Source: Saxidomus purpurata
Taxonomy: Eukaryota > Mollusca > Bivalvia > Venerida > Veneridae
Direction of reading: 5' to 3'
Assembly: GCA_022818135.1 (NCBI GenBank)
Contig: JAFMSR010000014.1
Coordinates: 35,273,433-35,337,432 of the forward strand
Length of the DNA stretch: 64,000 bases
A program made the translations under genes and the position numbers. Position 1 is the first letter of the stretch. Each line of letters opens with the position of its first letter. Under the pieces are notes generated by a model. It made no database searches and was not told the DNA's origin. It was given only the letters and a program-made list of their open reading frames with translations. Positions 7,608 through 22,600 of the stretch are shown here, piece by piece.

Positions 7608-10600
7608 GTAAGTTTTTATGGCATTTTTGTTGCCATATACTCACCAGAAACAAATGAGTGTTGTTCAACTATCAAAAAGCAAGAGTTCGAATGATTGTTT
7701 ATGCTGGATCAAAACAGTAAGTGAAAATAAAGTGTTTAAATGGGGATGTCCGGGAATAGTTCCTGTCCGGGAATATGGCTCTAAGCAGTACAGCTAAATG
7801 GCTTTCATTATTTTTAACATTTTTCACAGATTTGCTTTTTTTTAGAGATTATTCTGATCACTTGATTCCCCACCGTGAGTAGTGTGGCTTACAATTTGTA
7901 ATATAGACTCATGCCAGGTGCCTAGTTTTCTATGTTGTATGTTTAGTACTGAACATATTAAGTGACCATCAGATGGTTGCATATCAATCAAGGTGTTTTT
8001 TTATCTCTGTCACAATTTAGTAGTCATACCCAATGCCCTTTGAATCTGAGTTGCATGATAGGATTTTTTTTAATATACATGTACTAGACTTGGAGACATC
8101 TATGTACAGTAATCTTATTAGTTTAAACATATTTATTCAGTATATGTGAAATACAAACATACATACATGTGTAACAATATAAACACTGGAAGGGATTGAA
8201 ATGAAAGACTATGTCTTATGGAGTTCCTCTCCCAGTAATCTTATTCCTGTCTTTGTTCTTGGATGTACCTTACTATTTGCTATTCTAGTCTACAAATCTG
8301 TTTAGAATGGTCTTTCATGTACATGCACATAAGTAAGGAATATGAGCAGAGTCTAAACAGCCTCAGTATAACATTTGACATACAGTATGCTCATGGACAA
8401 ATTAAGCAGTTAAATTAGCTTGAAAAACTTTCATGTTGTACATTTTATTTTCACAGCTGGGCTCAAGGTTACAGTGGCGGGAAAGCTAACTACATTGACA
8501 AGGATGTGGTATGCTACTTGTGCGGAAACAATATCAAGTTCATTTCTGAAGATGGGACAGAGACTGTTTTCAATTTCCCAGGACAGGGGATTGGACCCTT
8601 TGCTGCTCACAACCTGAGCAGATGTTTTGCAGTGGCAGAGCAGTGTTTGGACCCAAAGATTTATGTGTACATCTATCCAACATTCAGACAGATGGCAGTC
8701 CTTGAGAGTAAGATATACAATTTTGCTTATAAAAGATAAAATTCAAACTGAAAGTGTAAACTTATCTAGGCACAACTTTACTGAAAAATAAAATTTCTTA
8801 ACAGTTTTGTCATAAAGTATTGAATTTTTTGTTTTAAATGGATCTTGGCCAGATGGAAGGAATGGAATAAATGATGATAGAAAGTTGCTGGTATATAATT
8901 ATATAAAAAAAAAATAAAAAAAATTCAAGTCCATAGTTATAAGAGTAAATTAGGTATAAACGTCTAAAGAAAGCACCTCATCTGCAACATTATAAATGAA
9001 GCTTTTGTTTTTCAGAGGGAGCAAAACTGGAGTATTCTGAATTGTTTTTCTCCAGCAGTGACTACCTTTGTAGCTTATCAGGAATACCAGAATTTGAACT
9101 CACTCTGTGGTAAGCTTTTTCGGTACATCTGTACTTAAATTGTACATTTTCCTATGCAGTAGGTGACTGTAACAACTTAGCTTGAATGTACCTTACAGTG
9201 TTCTGAAATTAATTCTGTCAGCTATGCTCACTAATTCTTTAAGGAATTGGCATAATGAGTACATTATCATTTAATTCATATCTGAAACTGATTTAAATTA
9301 TGCATATCAGTTGTTCATACAAGACAAAAGAGAATGTGTTGTATAAATTATGTGATTTGATTTCAGATTCTTAATATTGAGAAAATCTTCTGATATGGCC
9401 TGAGTGTTTGGTTTGACAGATCACTTTTTAAGCAAAATTAATAATTGTTTTAGTCTTTAAAGCAAATACTCCAATTCTGGTCTGAATCATGATTAAATTT
9501 CTGTTGCCTGTTTTTAAATTTTATCCACTACTCTGCTGTATTTTATTGGGAAATAACATGAGAGGTCCTGTTCAAGTCAGAGAAAAGTTATAGCTTGCAA
9601 ATGCAAAATATATTATGGTGATTATATTTTTATGAGCTAGTTACAGCTTTATACATAAATCTCTTTTCCAGGAACTTTGTTGAGGGCACCAAACTGTGCA
9701 AATTTGCCTTGTCTGTGGAAAGTGTACCTACAAGCTTGTCTTTTAACCCTGGTAACTGGAGACAGATCTGTGTCACTGCAGAGAAGATGGTTACCATGCT
9801 TACTATAGAACAGAGTGACATGTACTATGTTATGCAACCATCGTAAGTATTTTAGTTTCTTCCAGAAATAAGTGATTGACTAACACGTTTGATATAAATG
9901 GTAATGAATATTTGAATGAATCTAGACTAACACAGTAACATGATATCTCAAACTGAACGACCACAGTATAACATTTGACGTACAGTATGCTGTTCCTCAT
10001 GGACAAAGTGTTGATCAGATTGATGTTTGATCCAGGTGACTGACCAGGACCCAGTTGTTTGAAACTTTAACTGACTGCTTAACTAACAGTTGATTATTCT
10101 TAAGGAATGCATTTCTACATTTTGAAAGACTGATTAAAAAAATGTATGTACATTTGGTACAGTATTCGAGAAAATAAAAACTTCAAACTCATAGAAATAA
10201 AGTAAACTTATCCTACAAGTGACTTACATTGTCAAGGTTTGGTAAAGTTAGGTAAACTTGATAGTTTGTAGACATATCAAATGGTGAGAAAGGTAAACTT
10301 GATAGTTAACTTGATAGTTTGTAGGCATATCAAATGGTGAGAAAAAAATCTACCATTGCATATAGGTTATGGATAGAGAAATCTTACCCAAAGAAATGGG
10401 CCACAGGTGAAGATGAAGCCTCATTCATATACAGTACTTATCTCTAAACCTCGGGTGAGATTTCTTTATCCACAACTCAAGGCAGTACGTGGTAGATTAA
10501 CTTTAAAATATCTGCTATGTGACAGGCATAGACTACAGTTAGCCAGCCCGTATGAGCATACTGCTCATATGGCTTTACAAACATGATTTCACTAAAAAAT

Positions 10601-13600
10601 TATTTCACATTACCAGTTACTTGATCTTATTTGAAGACTAGTACACATATTTATGGACATGTACACATGTGTGGAGTTCATGTTTTCAGCATAGTTCAGT
10701 TTGGAAAGTTTAACTGGCCATATCACAGGTAAGTGTTGGGCACCCAAATCACATGGGGATGTATCTTGTATAGTAGTCTTGCAAACAGTTTGCTGAAAAA
10801 TATGGTCTTTTGCACACAGTGTCTTTATTATTTGCTTTGATTCACAAAATGCATTTTATTTTGTTGCTTGATCTGTATTTCAAAGATGTGAAAAGTCACT
10901 TCTAGCTTTCAGTTTGTGTACCACAGAATGTTTAGTGAACTATGAAATTGTTGTCATAGACCCAAGAAGGTTCAAAGGGTTAATCACTTTTGTCTTGTGT
11001 TGTGTAGTTTGTGTCATAAGTAGTTATTATCCCCCACCTTGGTGGAGGGGATATGGTAATGGGTTCTGTCTGTCACACTTGTCCCGAGCATAACTATGAA
11101 AGTATTCAAAGGAATTTATTTAAACTTTACACACAGACAGAGGACCTTGAAAGGAAGTGCAGTGTACAAGTACCTTAACTCTAGTTTGTCCTATTTTTGA
11201 ATTATCTCCCTTTATTGAATTTTCTTGTCCGGGTCATAACTACTACATAAGTACTAAACTGAACCTCAAATTTCTTAGTCATAGAAAGAGCACTCGGCAG
11301 GGGGATGGCCATGTAGAACATGGCTCTTGTTTTATTTTGAATCATACCACTTAATATATGATTTTCAGCCCTGGTGTATATAACACTGCATTAATTTCTT
11401 ATAAATAAAAAAGTCTATACAGAGAGTTTTGCAGAACTTAAGTATGGATTTTGCATTGCAGTGAGCCAATACAAATTCATAATTAGCCCATTTCCAGGCA
11501 AAAAGAGAGATGTTACTACTAAGGCCAAACAATAATATCTGTGTTTCTGCTCTCTTTGCCCAAAAATTTAAGTTTGCTTGGCAGAGGGTTTTTTGTTTAA
11601 TTTTTTTGTTTTGCCCTTTTTCTGCTCTGAAACACTTTAAAATTGTTCTTTTTGATGATATCAACATAAAAAAGTTTGAGGTGGGTAGTAGAAAGTTAAG
11701 GTCAATTGGGAGATATGAAACACACATATTTTTTTTCTTAGGCAGACAAAACACTAAAATGGCCCCTGTAACAGTCTGTCCAAATGGATAATGCAACAAA
11801 CAAATGTGCATGAAGTTGATTTGTGTGTGAGCTTTAATTGACATTATTTGTGAAACCTTTAGCAAGGTAATGATAAATAAGTGTGACCTTTATCATGTTA
11901 GAAAATATTATGTTTGAAAACAGCCACTAACTAACTATAAGAGATTGTATACTTGTGGATGTAATAACTGTTTGTAAATTTCAGTACATGGTCAAATAAT
12001 AAAACATATATTACCATGGGGCTATACTAAAGCTTATGTTAGATTCAGATACATATCCCAAACAATTAACCAACATAAAATTTAACAAAAGTAAGAACAT
12101 GTTGCTGTAATGCTTTTTCACAATGCCTTTGATTTCACTGTTTCTGTGTAGTTGTATAAAAAACACAAGTGCAACAGTAGTGCTTCACTTACAGTAAATA
12201 TATTGCAAATTTATCATATGTGTTATATTCTCTGGTCAGTTTTTGATGCTGGTTCCCCAACTATGGTACTTTATGGCAGTAAATTAAATTTTGCATATCT
12301 GTTTGGATCATGTGCTTGTGAAAAATTGTTTCAGTTTATTTTAATGGGTCTTATATTAAAAGTTATTAAGCTCCTTTACATGTGCCACGGCATCTGTTTT
12401 AATGCATCACCTGTAACTTAATTATGGTTTTAATAGATGTTTATGACATGTATATTTGGTATTGAAAAAGTTCCATTTAATGTTCATGCAGCAGATTCAC
12501 TGATTGGTAGATTGATTAATTGATTCATTCATTTTCTTCAGTCCATGCATTCAGTCATTTTCAGTCATAAATTTGTTTAACATGTAGATTTTACAAGACT
12601 CTAACAATTCAGTTTGTTATCTACCAAACCTTCAATTTTAATAAAGGTCTTCATAAGCATTATATCATGCAATTTTCTATTATCTGACCATACCAACACA
12701 TTTTGACCAACTGATGGCCATTTGGTTTGATATGTATTTCATTTTGCAATGCATTTCCAGACGGATACGTTTGCCTCCCACTGACCCTGAACAAGAAGAG
12801 GAGGATGACAGAGAACGGGAAATCCCAACGCGGGCGTCAACCCGTATGACACGCTACACTATCGATGTACCAAAGGCAGCTAAAGCAGGACTGGTGGGTG
12901 AGATGGCAGATAAACTTGACGATATACAGGATACAACAGACAGAGTGAAACCTGTATCTCAAGTATGGACTCCTATTGGAGATGTATTCATCGGCTGTAA
13001 AGGGGGACAACTCCTTAAGGTAAGATATTGAATATTTTGCCCTTAAATTTTTTCAAAGCGGAAATATCAGAAGTTGAGAAACATTAAAATAAGACTTTTT
13101 AAAGTGTTGATTCACTTGGTGCTTCTGTACAGGCATTGCAGAGTTATGGCCTTTGAACTGAGACACATTCTTTTTTACCAGATTTTCAATGAAAGTCATG
13201 GTTATTAGATTGATGTTGTTGGACAGGTGGCATCAAACAGGTGGTTTGCGGTCAATAACTTTAGTTAGGAATGAGGTATTGGTCAAGGTCACTGTTGCTA
13301 TAGATAGAAAAATGGTTTCTGGTTGATTACTTGTGTTTGGAATGAGGTATTGTCATGAAACTTTGTATGTAGGTAGCCTATATTGAGGTGTAGTTTTTGG
13401 TTGCTTTTTGTGTCCCTAGGTCCAAGGTTAGGGTTGCTATTACTAAAAATAGAAAAGCAGTAACTGTTTCCACCTGTTTAATTTTATGTTATATCTATAT
13501 ATTTTAATTCACTGCAGCCTAAACACCTGCTTAATATGTTGTTCGCACACAAGGAAATTACTGAAGGCACTCGTGATGATTTTTTCCTTTTTAAATTGAA

Positions 13601-16600
13601 AAAAATTCCCGTTTGGTTGGTTATCATTATGTTGAACACCTAGTTTCATGACATTGCCACGTTTCCTGTTTATTTAAGCAGTACTGGCTGGGTTATTACT
13701 CACTTCTTGTGATAGCTCTTATTTAGTATTCATGGCTAAGCACTATGCCATTTTTTCTTTTAGCCAGTTTAACCACAAGGCTGATGTATGCAAAAGACAT
13801 TCTGACCTAGAAAAACGTAGCATATTAAATTATTTGGGCCAATTTAACAGTATTGTAGGTGATTTTGGCATTTCGCTACTGCCATTTCTAGCCTAGGCTT
13901 GCTTTTATATTTTTTGTTTTCTTTGACTTAGCAAAAGAGTTTTATGATTTCTTTCGAGACAGTTACAGTTCTTTAAACCACTAAATTCCTTGAGTTGCAT
14001 CTCTCAAAATCTACACTCTTCAAATTCTTAGGTTGATGGTGAGTCGTACAAAGCCAAGGTCATTTACTACCCACCAAGTGTTCCAGACTCTCCTGGTTCT
14101 AGGATGTCAAGTGCCGGTATCCAGCGTGAATCTATGGTGGACATGAAACAATCAGGTAAATACTTATAAAATAGGAAAATAACATTCAGTTGGACTTCTG
14201 TTTCAAATAAAGACAGAAGCCACCTTGGTGCAGTGGTTGCCGGTTTGCCTTAGGATCGGAGGGTCCCGAATTCGATCCCCACCAGTACCCAAGTAGTGGT
14301 AGTGTCTTCAGGCAATGACATGTGATCTCAAAATTCAATGTATTTATTGGGATTGGCTGTAAGACATGGCCCAATCAGTGGATGCTGAAACCAGCTAAAC
14401 TTCTACAATATTACAAATAATTATGACAATAATTCACTGTAAAAGAATAAAAAAGCTTTTTAAAAGTTTAGTTTTCAGAAAAAGTGCATTTTTTCATGTT
14501 TTTGAAAAGAAAGTGATTTAAGCTTTAATTTTCTATGTAAGGCTTTAGACTGTTAAACAAATTACATGTATATGATAATTACATGTATATAATATTACAG
14601 TTGAAGATGTGAGTGATATGTTACTGGATGGAAGTGTCAACTGTATCGGCTTTCACAAGAGAGGTTTATACTGTGCTGGACAAGTAAGTGAACAGGCTTG
14701 ATATGTTTGATGAAGTACTGGCATATACAATAATGAACATACACAATTAGTCACAATAATAATTATCATACTATACCAAAAATGATATTAACAACAACAG
14801 CTACAGTTATATTAAGGTAACTCATGTGCATAAACTAAAAGATATAGCCAAATAATAATAATATAATAATAATATGTTCTATATACAAGGTGATATGTAT
14901 GATGGTAAGTTGCATAAATGGAACAACTTTCATATGAACCAGTGTCATAACCTGAAGAGACTGTCTACAACAAGTACTATATACAGAAAAGCTTATGTAG
15001 TCACAAGTTCTGTATATTGACCAGTCTAAGTATCAGTTCCATATACAGAACAACCTACCTACAGTAGAGAAACAGGTCCTATTTGCAGAACAACCTACAT
15101 AGCAACAAGTTCAATATACTTGAAAGGTTTACCTAGCAACAATTACTGGATAAGCTGCCTAACAACCATTTCCATGTGCTGAATTGACTGCCTAGCAACA
15201 AGGAAAATTTACTGGATAAGATATGTAACAACAAGTTCTATATGATTGATAGAATAGTACCTAGCATCAAGTTAAATATTCGGGATAAACTCTATAGCAA
15301 CATTTTCCTTGATAATCTAACTAGCAACACATGGCATATGTTGGGTAAGTTACTTCGCAACAAACAATCATTTCCTTACACTGGATAAGCTACCTGGGGC
15401 AGCAGGTTCCATTACTGAACAGCCTACCTAACAACAAGTTTCATATACATATACTAGAAAAACTACCCAGCAACAAGTTCCATATACTGAGTAGGCTACC
15501 TAGCAACAAGTTCCATATACTGGGTAGGCTACCTAGCAACAAGTTCCATATACTGGGTAGGGTACCTAGCAACACGTTCCATATACTGGGTAGGCTACCT
15601 AGCAACAAGTTCCATATACTGGGTAGGCTACCTAGCAACACATTCCATATATTGGGTAGGCTACCTAGCAACAAGTTCCATATATTGGGTAGGCTACCTA
15701 GCAACAAGTTCCATATATTGGGTAGGCTACCTAGCAACACATTCATTATACTGGGTAGGCTACCTAGCAACACATTCCATATATTGGGTAGGCTACCTAG
15801 CAACAAGTTCCATATACTGGGTAGGCTACCTAGCAACACGTTCCATATACTGGAAAAGCTACCTAGCAACAAGTTCCATATACTGGATAGGCTACCTAAT
15901 TAGGAATTGGAAAGGCTACCTAGCAACAAGTTCCATATATTGGGTAGGCTACCTAGCAACAAGCAAATTGGCAAGCTACCTAGCAACAAGTTATATACTT
16001 AGGACCTAGCAACAAGTTACAAATACACTGAACAAACCATATATTTCCTAGCAAAATTGCTAATGAGTAGGCTACCTGGCAACAAGTTCATTATTGGGTA
16101 GGCTCTAGCAACAAGTTACAAGACAGTACTGGAACAAGCCATATATTGGGTAGGTACCTAGCAACAAGTGACAAGACAGTACTGAACAAGCAACCTAGCA
16201 ACAAGTTATAAGACTGAGTACTGCAACAACCATACCTAAGCAACATAGTGACAAGACCAATATACTAGAAAACTAACGAGCAACCTAGCATTACAAGTGA
16301 CAAATTACTTATACCATGTGTTACCTTGCAGCAACAAGTACTGAATATGCAAGACAAAAGTAAACTGAAAAACTTTCATAGAAAATGAAAGATATCGGAC
16401 AACTTAACCTAGCAACAAGTGACAAGACAGTACTAGAAACATGTAGCACATGAAGAGTACTAACCAACCTAGCAACAAGTGACAAAACAGTACTGAACAA
16501 GTACCTGACAAAAGGAATTTACTGAACCTAACAAGCAACAAGTGACAAGACAGTACTGGAAACAATAGTACTGACAAGTACTATACCTACCTGCAACAAG

Positions 16601-19600
16601 TGACAATTACTGAACAGTAACCATGCAACAAGTGACAGACATGTAACAATACCTAGCAACAAGTGATAAGACAGTACTGAACCAGTTACCTAGCAACAAG
16701 TGATAAGACAGTACTGAACATGCAATGAAAGACTTACCTAGTAACAAGATAGTACTGAACATGTACTGAAAGACTAACCTAACAACAAGTGACAAGACAG
16801 TACTGAACATGTACTAAAAGACTTTACCTAGCAACAAGTGACAAGACAGTACTGAACATGTAATGAAAAACTTACCTAGCAAGAAGTGACAATACAGTAC
16901 ATAACATGTACTGAAAGACTTACCTAGCAACAATTGACAAGACAGTACTGAACATGTAATGAAAGATTTACCTAGCAACAAGTGACAAGACAGTACTGAA
17001 CATGTAATGAAAGACTTACCTAGCAGGAAGTGACAATACAGTACATAACATGTACTGAAAGACTTACCTAGCAACAATTGACAAGACAGTACTGAACATG
17101 TAATGAAAGACTTACCTAGCAGGAAGTGACAATACAGTACATAACATGTACTGAATAGACTTACCTAGCAACAAGTGACAAGACCGTACTGAACATGTAC
17201 TGAAAGAATACCTAGCAAGTGAGAAGTACTGAACATGTACTGAAAGAATTACCTAACAACAAGTAACAAGACAGTACTGAACATGTACTGAATAACTTAC
17301 CTAGCAACAAATGACAAGACAGTACTGAACAACCTAACTAGCAGCAAGTGGCAAGCACTGAAGAACTTAACTAGCAACAAGTGACAGGTACTAAACAACC
17401 TATTTTGCAACAAGTGACAGGTACTTAACAACTTACCTAGCAACAAGTGACATGTACTGAACAACTTACCTAGCAAAAAGTGACAGGTACTGAACAACTT
17501 ACCTATCAACAAGTGACAGGTACTGAACAACTTACCTAGCAACAAGTGACAGGTACTGAACAACTTACCTAGCAACAAAGGACAAGACAGAACTGAACAT
17601 TCTACCTAGCAACAAGTGACAGGTACTGAACAACTAACCTAGTACCAAGTGACAGGTAATGAACAACTTACCTAGCAACAAGTGACAAGTACGATAAAAG
17701 CACACAGTACTGAACATTCTTCCTAACAACAAGTGATAGGTACTGAACAACCTATTTTGCAACAAGTGACAGGTACAGAACAACTTACCTAGGAATAATA
17801 GGACAAGTACAGAACGAACATACTTAGCAACAGTGCACAGGTACTGAATAACCATCCTAGTAAGAAGTTACATAGTGAACAATCTACCTGGTAACCAGCC
17901 AAATAGTAGTGAACAGTCTGCCTGTAACCAGGACAAGTATAGTTGAACAGCCTACCTGGTAACCAGTCACAGGTATAGTAACAGTCTACCTAGGTAACAA
18001 CATGCCTGAACAAATAGTGAGCAACAGTCTACTGTCTGGTAACCATAGTGAAGTTCCATATAGTGAACAATCTACCTGGTAACCAGCCACATATAGTGAA
18101 CAGTATACCTGGTAACCAGGGACATATAGTGAACAGTCTACCTGGGAACCAGCAACATATAGTGAACAGTCTACCTGGTAACTAGTGTCATATAGTGAAC
18201 AGTCTACCTGGTAACCAGCGACATATAGTGAACAGTCTACCTGGTAACCAGCGATATATACTGACAGTCTACCTTGTAACAATGTTCAAAGTATGACAGC
18301 TTACCCAGCATATTCAATTAGTTTTATATCATGACAGCAAATCAAGCAACAAGTTCAATATGCTGAAAGTTACTTCATTTCTGTATGAATACAGATCACC
18401 TACAAACAAGGTCCAAATACTGACAAGTTAATGGTTGAAAGTATGAACAGAATCAGTATAAGGGGATCACAGAACATTTACAGAATGTCTCTCTTGCATA
18501 GTCTTTTAAGGCATATATTTGTAACTGTCAAGTCAAACATTGTTGTAGTTTGAATAATACTTATAAAGATATTTTTAGCAGCAAATATATTGAACTATAT
18601 TGTCTGATTTCAGGATGGTACTTTGAGGTTGGTGGATGTAAAGTCAGGTGATGTCAGTGTTATAGAAAAATGTCACGTTGGTGTGCCAATTTCATCTCTT
18701 ACATTCTCAGCAAGTTACAGACACTTGGTTCTTGGATCTACACATGTAAGTAATAGTCTGTAGGAAGTCACTTCACAGTAATTTCGATAAATCCTTAAAG
18801 TTTGCCATACAATCTGACGTAAAATGTACGATTGCAAAGTCAGTCCTATTACCTTTGTCACCTACAGACATTCAGAATTATAAGTTTGTTTGACAGCTCA
18901 GCTAAATTATAATATTTTGATGAAACTACATATTAGAGAGAGCAATAACTATGAAAGTATATAATATAATTATGACAAACTAATCAGCTTTTAATGATCA
19001 GTTCATATGATGTGACCATTCAGACATTTGCCGTATGCTTATAAATAGAACTGCTCAATTGAAATTTGTATGTTTAATGTTGTTTATAAAAAGAATTACT
19101 CAGTCGAAGTTTGTATATTTAATGTTGTTTGTAGGGAACCTTACATCTCTATGAGCCCGGAGCTACTGAGAGTCTGACGCTGCTCAAAGATCTACATCAT
19201 GGCATCTTTGTAGGAATTGCATGTCTACCAGGCAATGAATACTGTGTTGTGAGTCTATATTACTTCATTGTGAATTTATATACAAATAGTTTGAACCCTG
19301 ACTTGATGAAGAGCATAAAATTTTGAATAGTAAAATTATGGTGTCATACACACATGTAAGCCACATAGAGTATGCTAAGATATTCATTGCCAGTGAATCC
19401 TTTTAGATGATTATGTGACCTGTGTACATACAGTTTTCTGTAATATCCACTGGAATATTACATAAGAACCTCTGATCATGATGAATTTACTGACATGCCC
19501 ATTTAGGATAAACAACTTTCAATTTTGTTTAATTGCATTTCAGACTGCAAGAGAAGATGGAGAAATACAGGTCTGGTCTGTTGACAAAGGACATCTGTTG

Positions 19601-22600
19601 TCAACTTACTGTGTTGGAGTTCCGGTAACTTAACGATTTCTTGTATGATATAAAATGTCAAAGATACAGTTCTCTATCACACAATTAAATTTGTTCTCTG
19701 TAAGATGGAGTAATGTAGTACTTGGTGAAAAGTGTAGTAATGTGCCTGTGGCAATGGCTGTACCCAGCTCATGATGCCACATATCATTGTTGCCCTAGTT
19801 ATTATTTGTATAGCAAAAACTTTGTGCTGTAATTCTAAGGAGACAAATGCCCTTTGACAGTCCCTTGCATTAGCTAGTATTAGAAATCCACGGAGGTTAT
19901 TGGGCTCAGTGTTGTCATACATAAAAATCTCTGTTACTATGTGGTGTCGAGTAAGCACTTGAATATCCGTCATTTACTCAACATTTTTGGGAGTTGTTGC
20001 AATTGTTGAGTCAAATGATTTATCTCTAAGAAGTGCTGTGGCTGGTAGTTAAAAGATTAGTGGTTTTAAACATGTTACTAAATTTGTCTGTTAGATAGGT
20101 TGGCAAGAGACGTAAAACAATTATTAGACTGCATCTGTTACTGTATGTTTACAGGTGTTCTCCATCGCATGCAGCCCCATGCTACATGTATGTGCTGTAG
20201 GGACAGCAGGAGGGTCTGTTTATTACCTTGACATGAACAATATAGAGGAGCCAAGGATTGTACAGGGAGTCAGAGTCTATGAGGGGCCTGTCAAACAACT
20301 TGTGTATGTAACTTTTAGTCTTTCTTCATGTAACACATGCATTTTTTCTTACAAATCACTTTTGTTCAATTATCTTGTTCTACTGAACCTTTTAAGATTC
20401 ATTTAGTAGTATTTATTTGATCCAATTTTGAAATTTTCACTTCACCCTTTTCATGAAACCTCTTAGTGAAGAGGTTTTCAGCAGATTCTTTAACAAAAAG
20501 TATAGTAGTCTTATGCTTGGTATTATAAGATGTAAGGTTTGTCAGTGTTTTTTTTAAAAAATTGTAATCTACTGTATTCTAAACATAAACCCTATAACTC
20601 TGCTAATTTCTTTAATGGATTGGTCCATCTTTTAATTTGGACTGTGCCATTAGGGTGCTTACTAAAACTTAGATGACTAAATGGCAAAAAGTGTAAATCA
20701 CGATGAAACTGCATTGATGTACAGACTGATCATGATCTGCACTGGTCTCGTAGGCAAAATCACTTGTCACTTACAGGGTGAAAGTCAAGTCAGTGCAAGT
20801 AAACATCAGTAAGTATTGTACCCTGCAGATAGTACAACTTTATGTAAATTTAAAACATTTTTACTTTCATTTTTAAAGTTGATATTTTCCTGTTTTTGAC
20901 ATAAACAGGTACACTGATGATGGTAGATATCTCCTATCAGCCTCAGATGAGGGCCACATCTTTATCATTGATGGCAGAGCTACTGCCAAGTTTAAGCCCC
21001 TGGCGCATACAGGTATATATCACCCTTTTTAAAACAATCATTTCATTATAGTGTTCATTATTTGAATATATTTGTCATTTATACATTCAATTTTTGAGAC
21101 TTTCATTTTTTATTCAGTATGTTTTATTTATTTTTGTGTGTGTATATACATATAGAGGTGATAGCTAAATTAGTATATTAGAATCACATTGTTTTTCTTT
21201 TTTTTTAAAGAATTTTTCTGTATGATTCAAAGCATAAACAAGTGAAACTAAATAACCATGACGCTAACTGTGCCCTTTTATTGATGTATCATATAACAAA
21301 AAAAGCCATTCAAACCTTTTAGAAATGCCTCTATTTGACATAGGTGTTGCCTGGTATTGATTGGTATGTAAATGACATGATTGACAGCTGGCATCATTTT
21401 AATTACATGTAAATTTTTAGCTTAAACTTTTATGTTTCAAAGACTACCCTCTGTTTGTCAAATAAACAATAGACAGATAATTCTGTTTTAGTGCAAATGT
21501 TCTTGAAATTGTTTACCATGACAGGATCAGTATATTTTATGATTGTTTGTAGAAACCAGAATGAAAGGTATATAGTATACATGTATAGTCTTAAACTAAT
21601 GTGGACTTACTAAAATGGGTGTACTGAGTTGATAAAGCTTATTTCTCTTTGGTTTTCAGTTATTGAATAAAATATGATTTGTTGGTTAACCCTTGCCTTG
21701 CTGGAAATGACATTTCCAACTTATTGTCCAGTGTAGAGCATGATTAATGTGAACATCAGTGCAAGCTGATTGGTCTGTTTCATAGAAAATAACTGGGCTT
21801 TATAAATAATATCTGGTCCTGCCTGAATTCTTTTTTTTTAGATATTCAGTAAGGTCAGGGTTAACATATGTTGTACTTTCTGTGTGATATCATTGCGTCT
21901 GTGTGCTGTAATGTTCATATTAATGCTTTAAAAAGATGTGCTTTTTGATACAGCAGTGTTTTATTTTAATATAGCAATATTTCAGTACAAGCGGTATTGT
22001 CAACTGTCATGTAGTTGAAAGTATGGTACCGTGAAAAAGATTTGTTTTGCAAAGCCTAGAATGGGCAGTTACAACAACTTTTCATGGAACCATTTGTACT
22101 CGCAGACAGTCATTCATAAATTGCACAGTAATTCATCTAGGAATGCTTAAAGATGAGAACAAAATATCTACAATCTTACATGTAACAATAATTAAGTATG
22201 TGTGTTTTAAAGCAAGTTTAAACTATAACGCTGGTGCTATGTCTGTAAACCAAAATTTTGTGTGAAATCATGCCAATTATTAAAGATATGTCTTTAAATT
22301 TGATACTTGATGCATTAACACTGACTAGCTAATTTTCCTCTGCTTTTTCTCCTTCATGCTATTTTTCATACGCGGGAACAAAATCTTACCAGCATAAATC
22401 TGTCTGATACTTAATGACCACAATAATTCTTTTTCTCTGTTAAATGAAATATAACACATTGATTACAGACAAATAAAACTGACTATCTTGTTGAAACATT
22501 GAAAGGAATTTATAGTTTCCTCTATAGAAACATCTATACCGGCTGCATTTACAAAACTTTTCTGGATAAAAATCAGCCACATTTTCCTATTAAATTGACT

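Larger units (their letters stand above)
9843..12760. other. CFAP43 intron 4
   Basis: 2.9 kb. Apart from the repeats at 9962-10345 and 11030-11345 I see only AT-rich sequence; no further exon with matching phase was found. Confidence 0.5.

Noticed and set aside
7629..7634. GTTGCC half X-box just after exon 1
   Set aside because: The second half-site is missing; a 6-bp match has no weight.
11365..11865. Minus-strand frame of 166 codons in intron 4
   Set aside because: AT-rich, Lys/Asn/Phe/Ile-heavy with no recognisable domain, and opposite to the gene; typical of chance frames in AT-rich introns.
15441..18282. Several minus-strand frames with repeats such as LLLGSLPSIWN and LLGKLFSTCHL
   Set aside because: They are translations of minisatellite units whose lengths are multiples of three. 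No start context, no conserved protein, and they lie in a CFAP43 intron.
15430..18290. CRISPR-like array
   Set aside because: The units are contiguous tandem repeats without unique spacers, in a eukaryotic intron.
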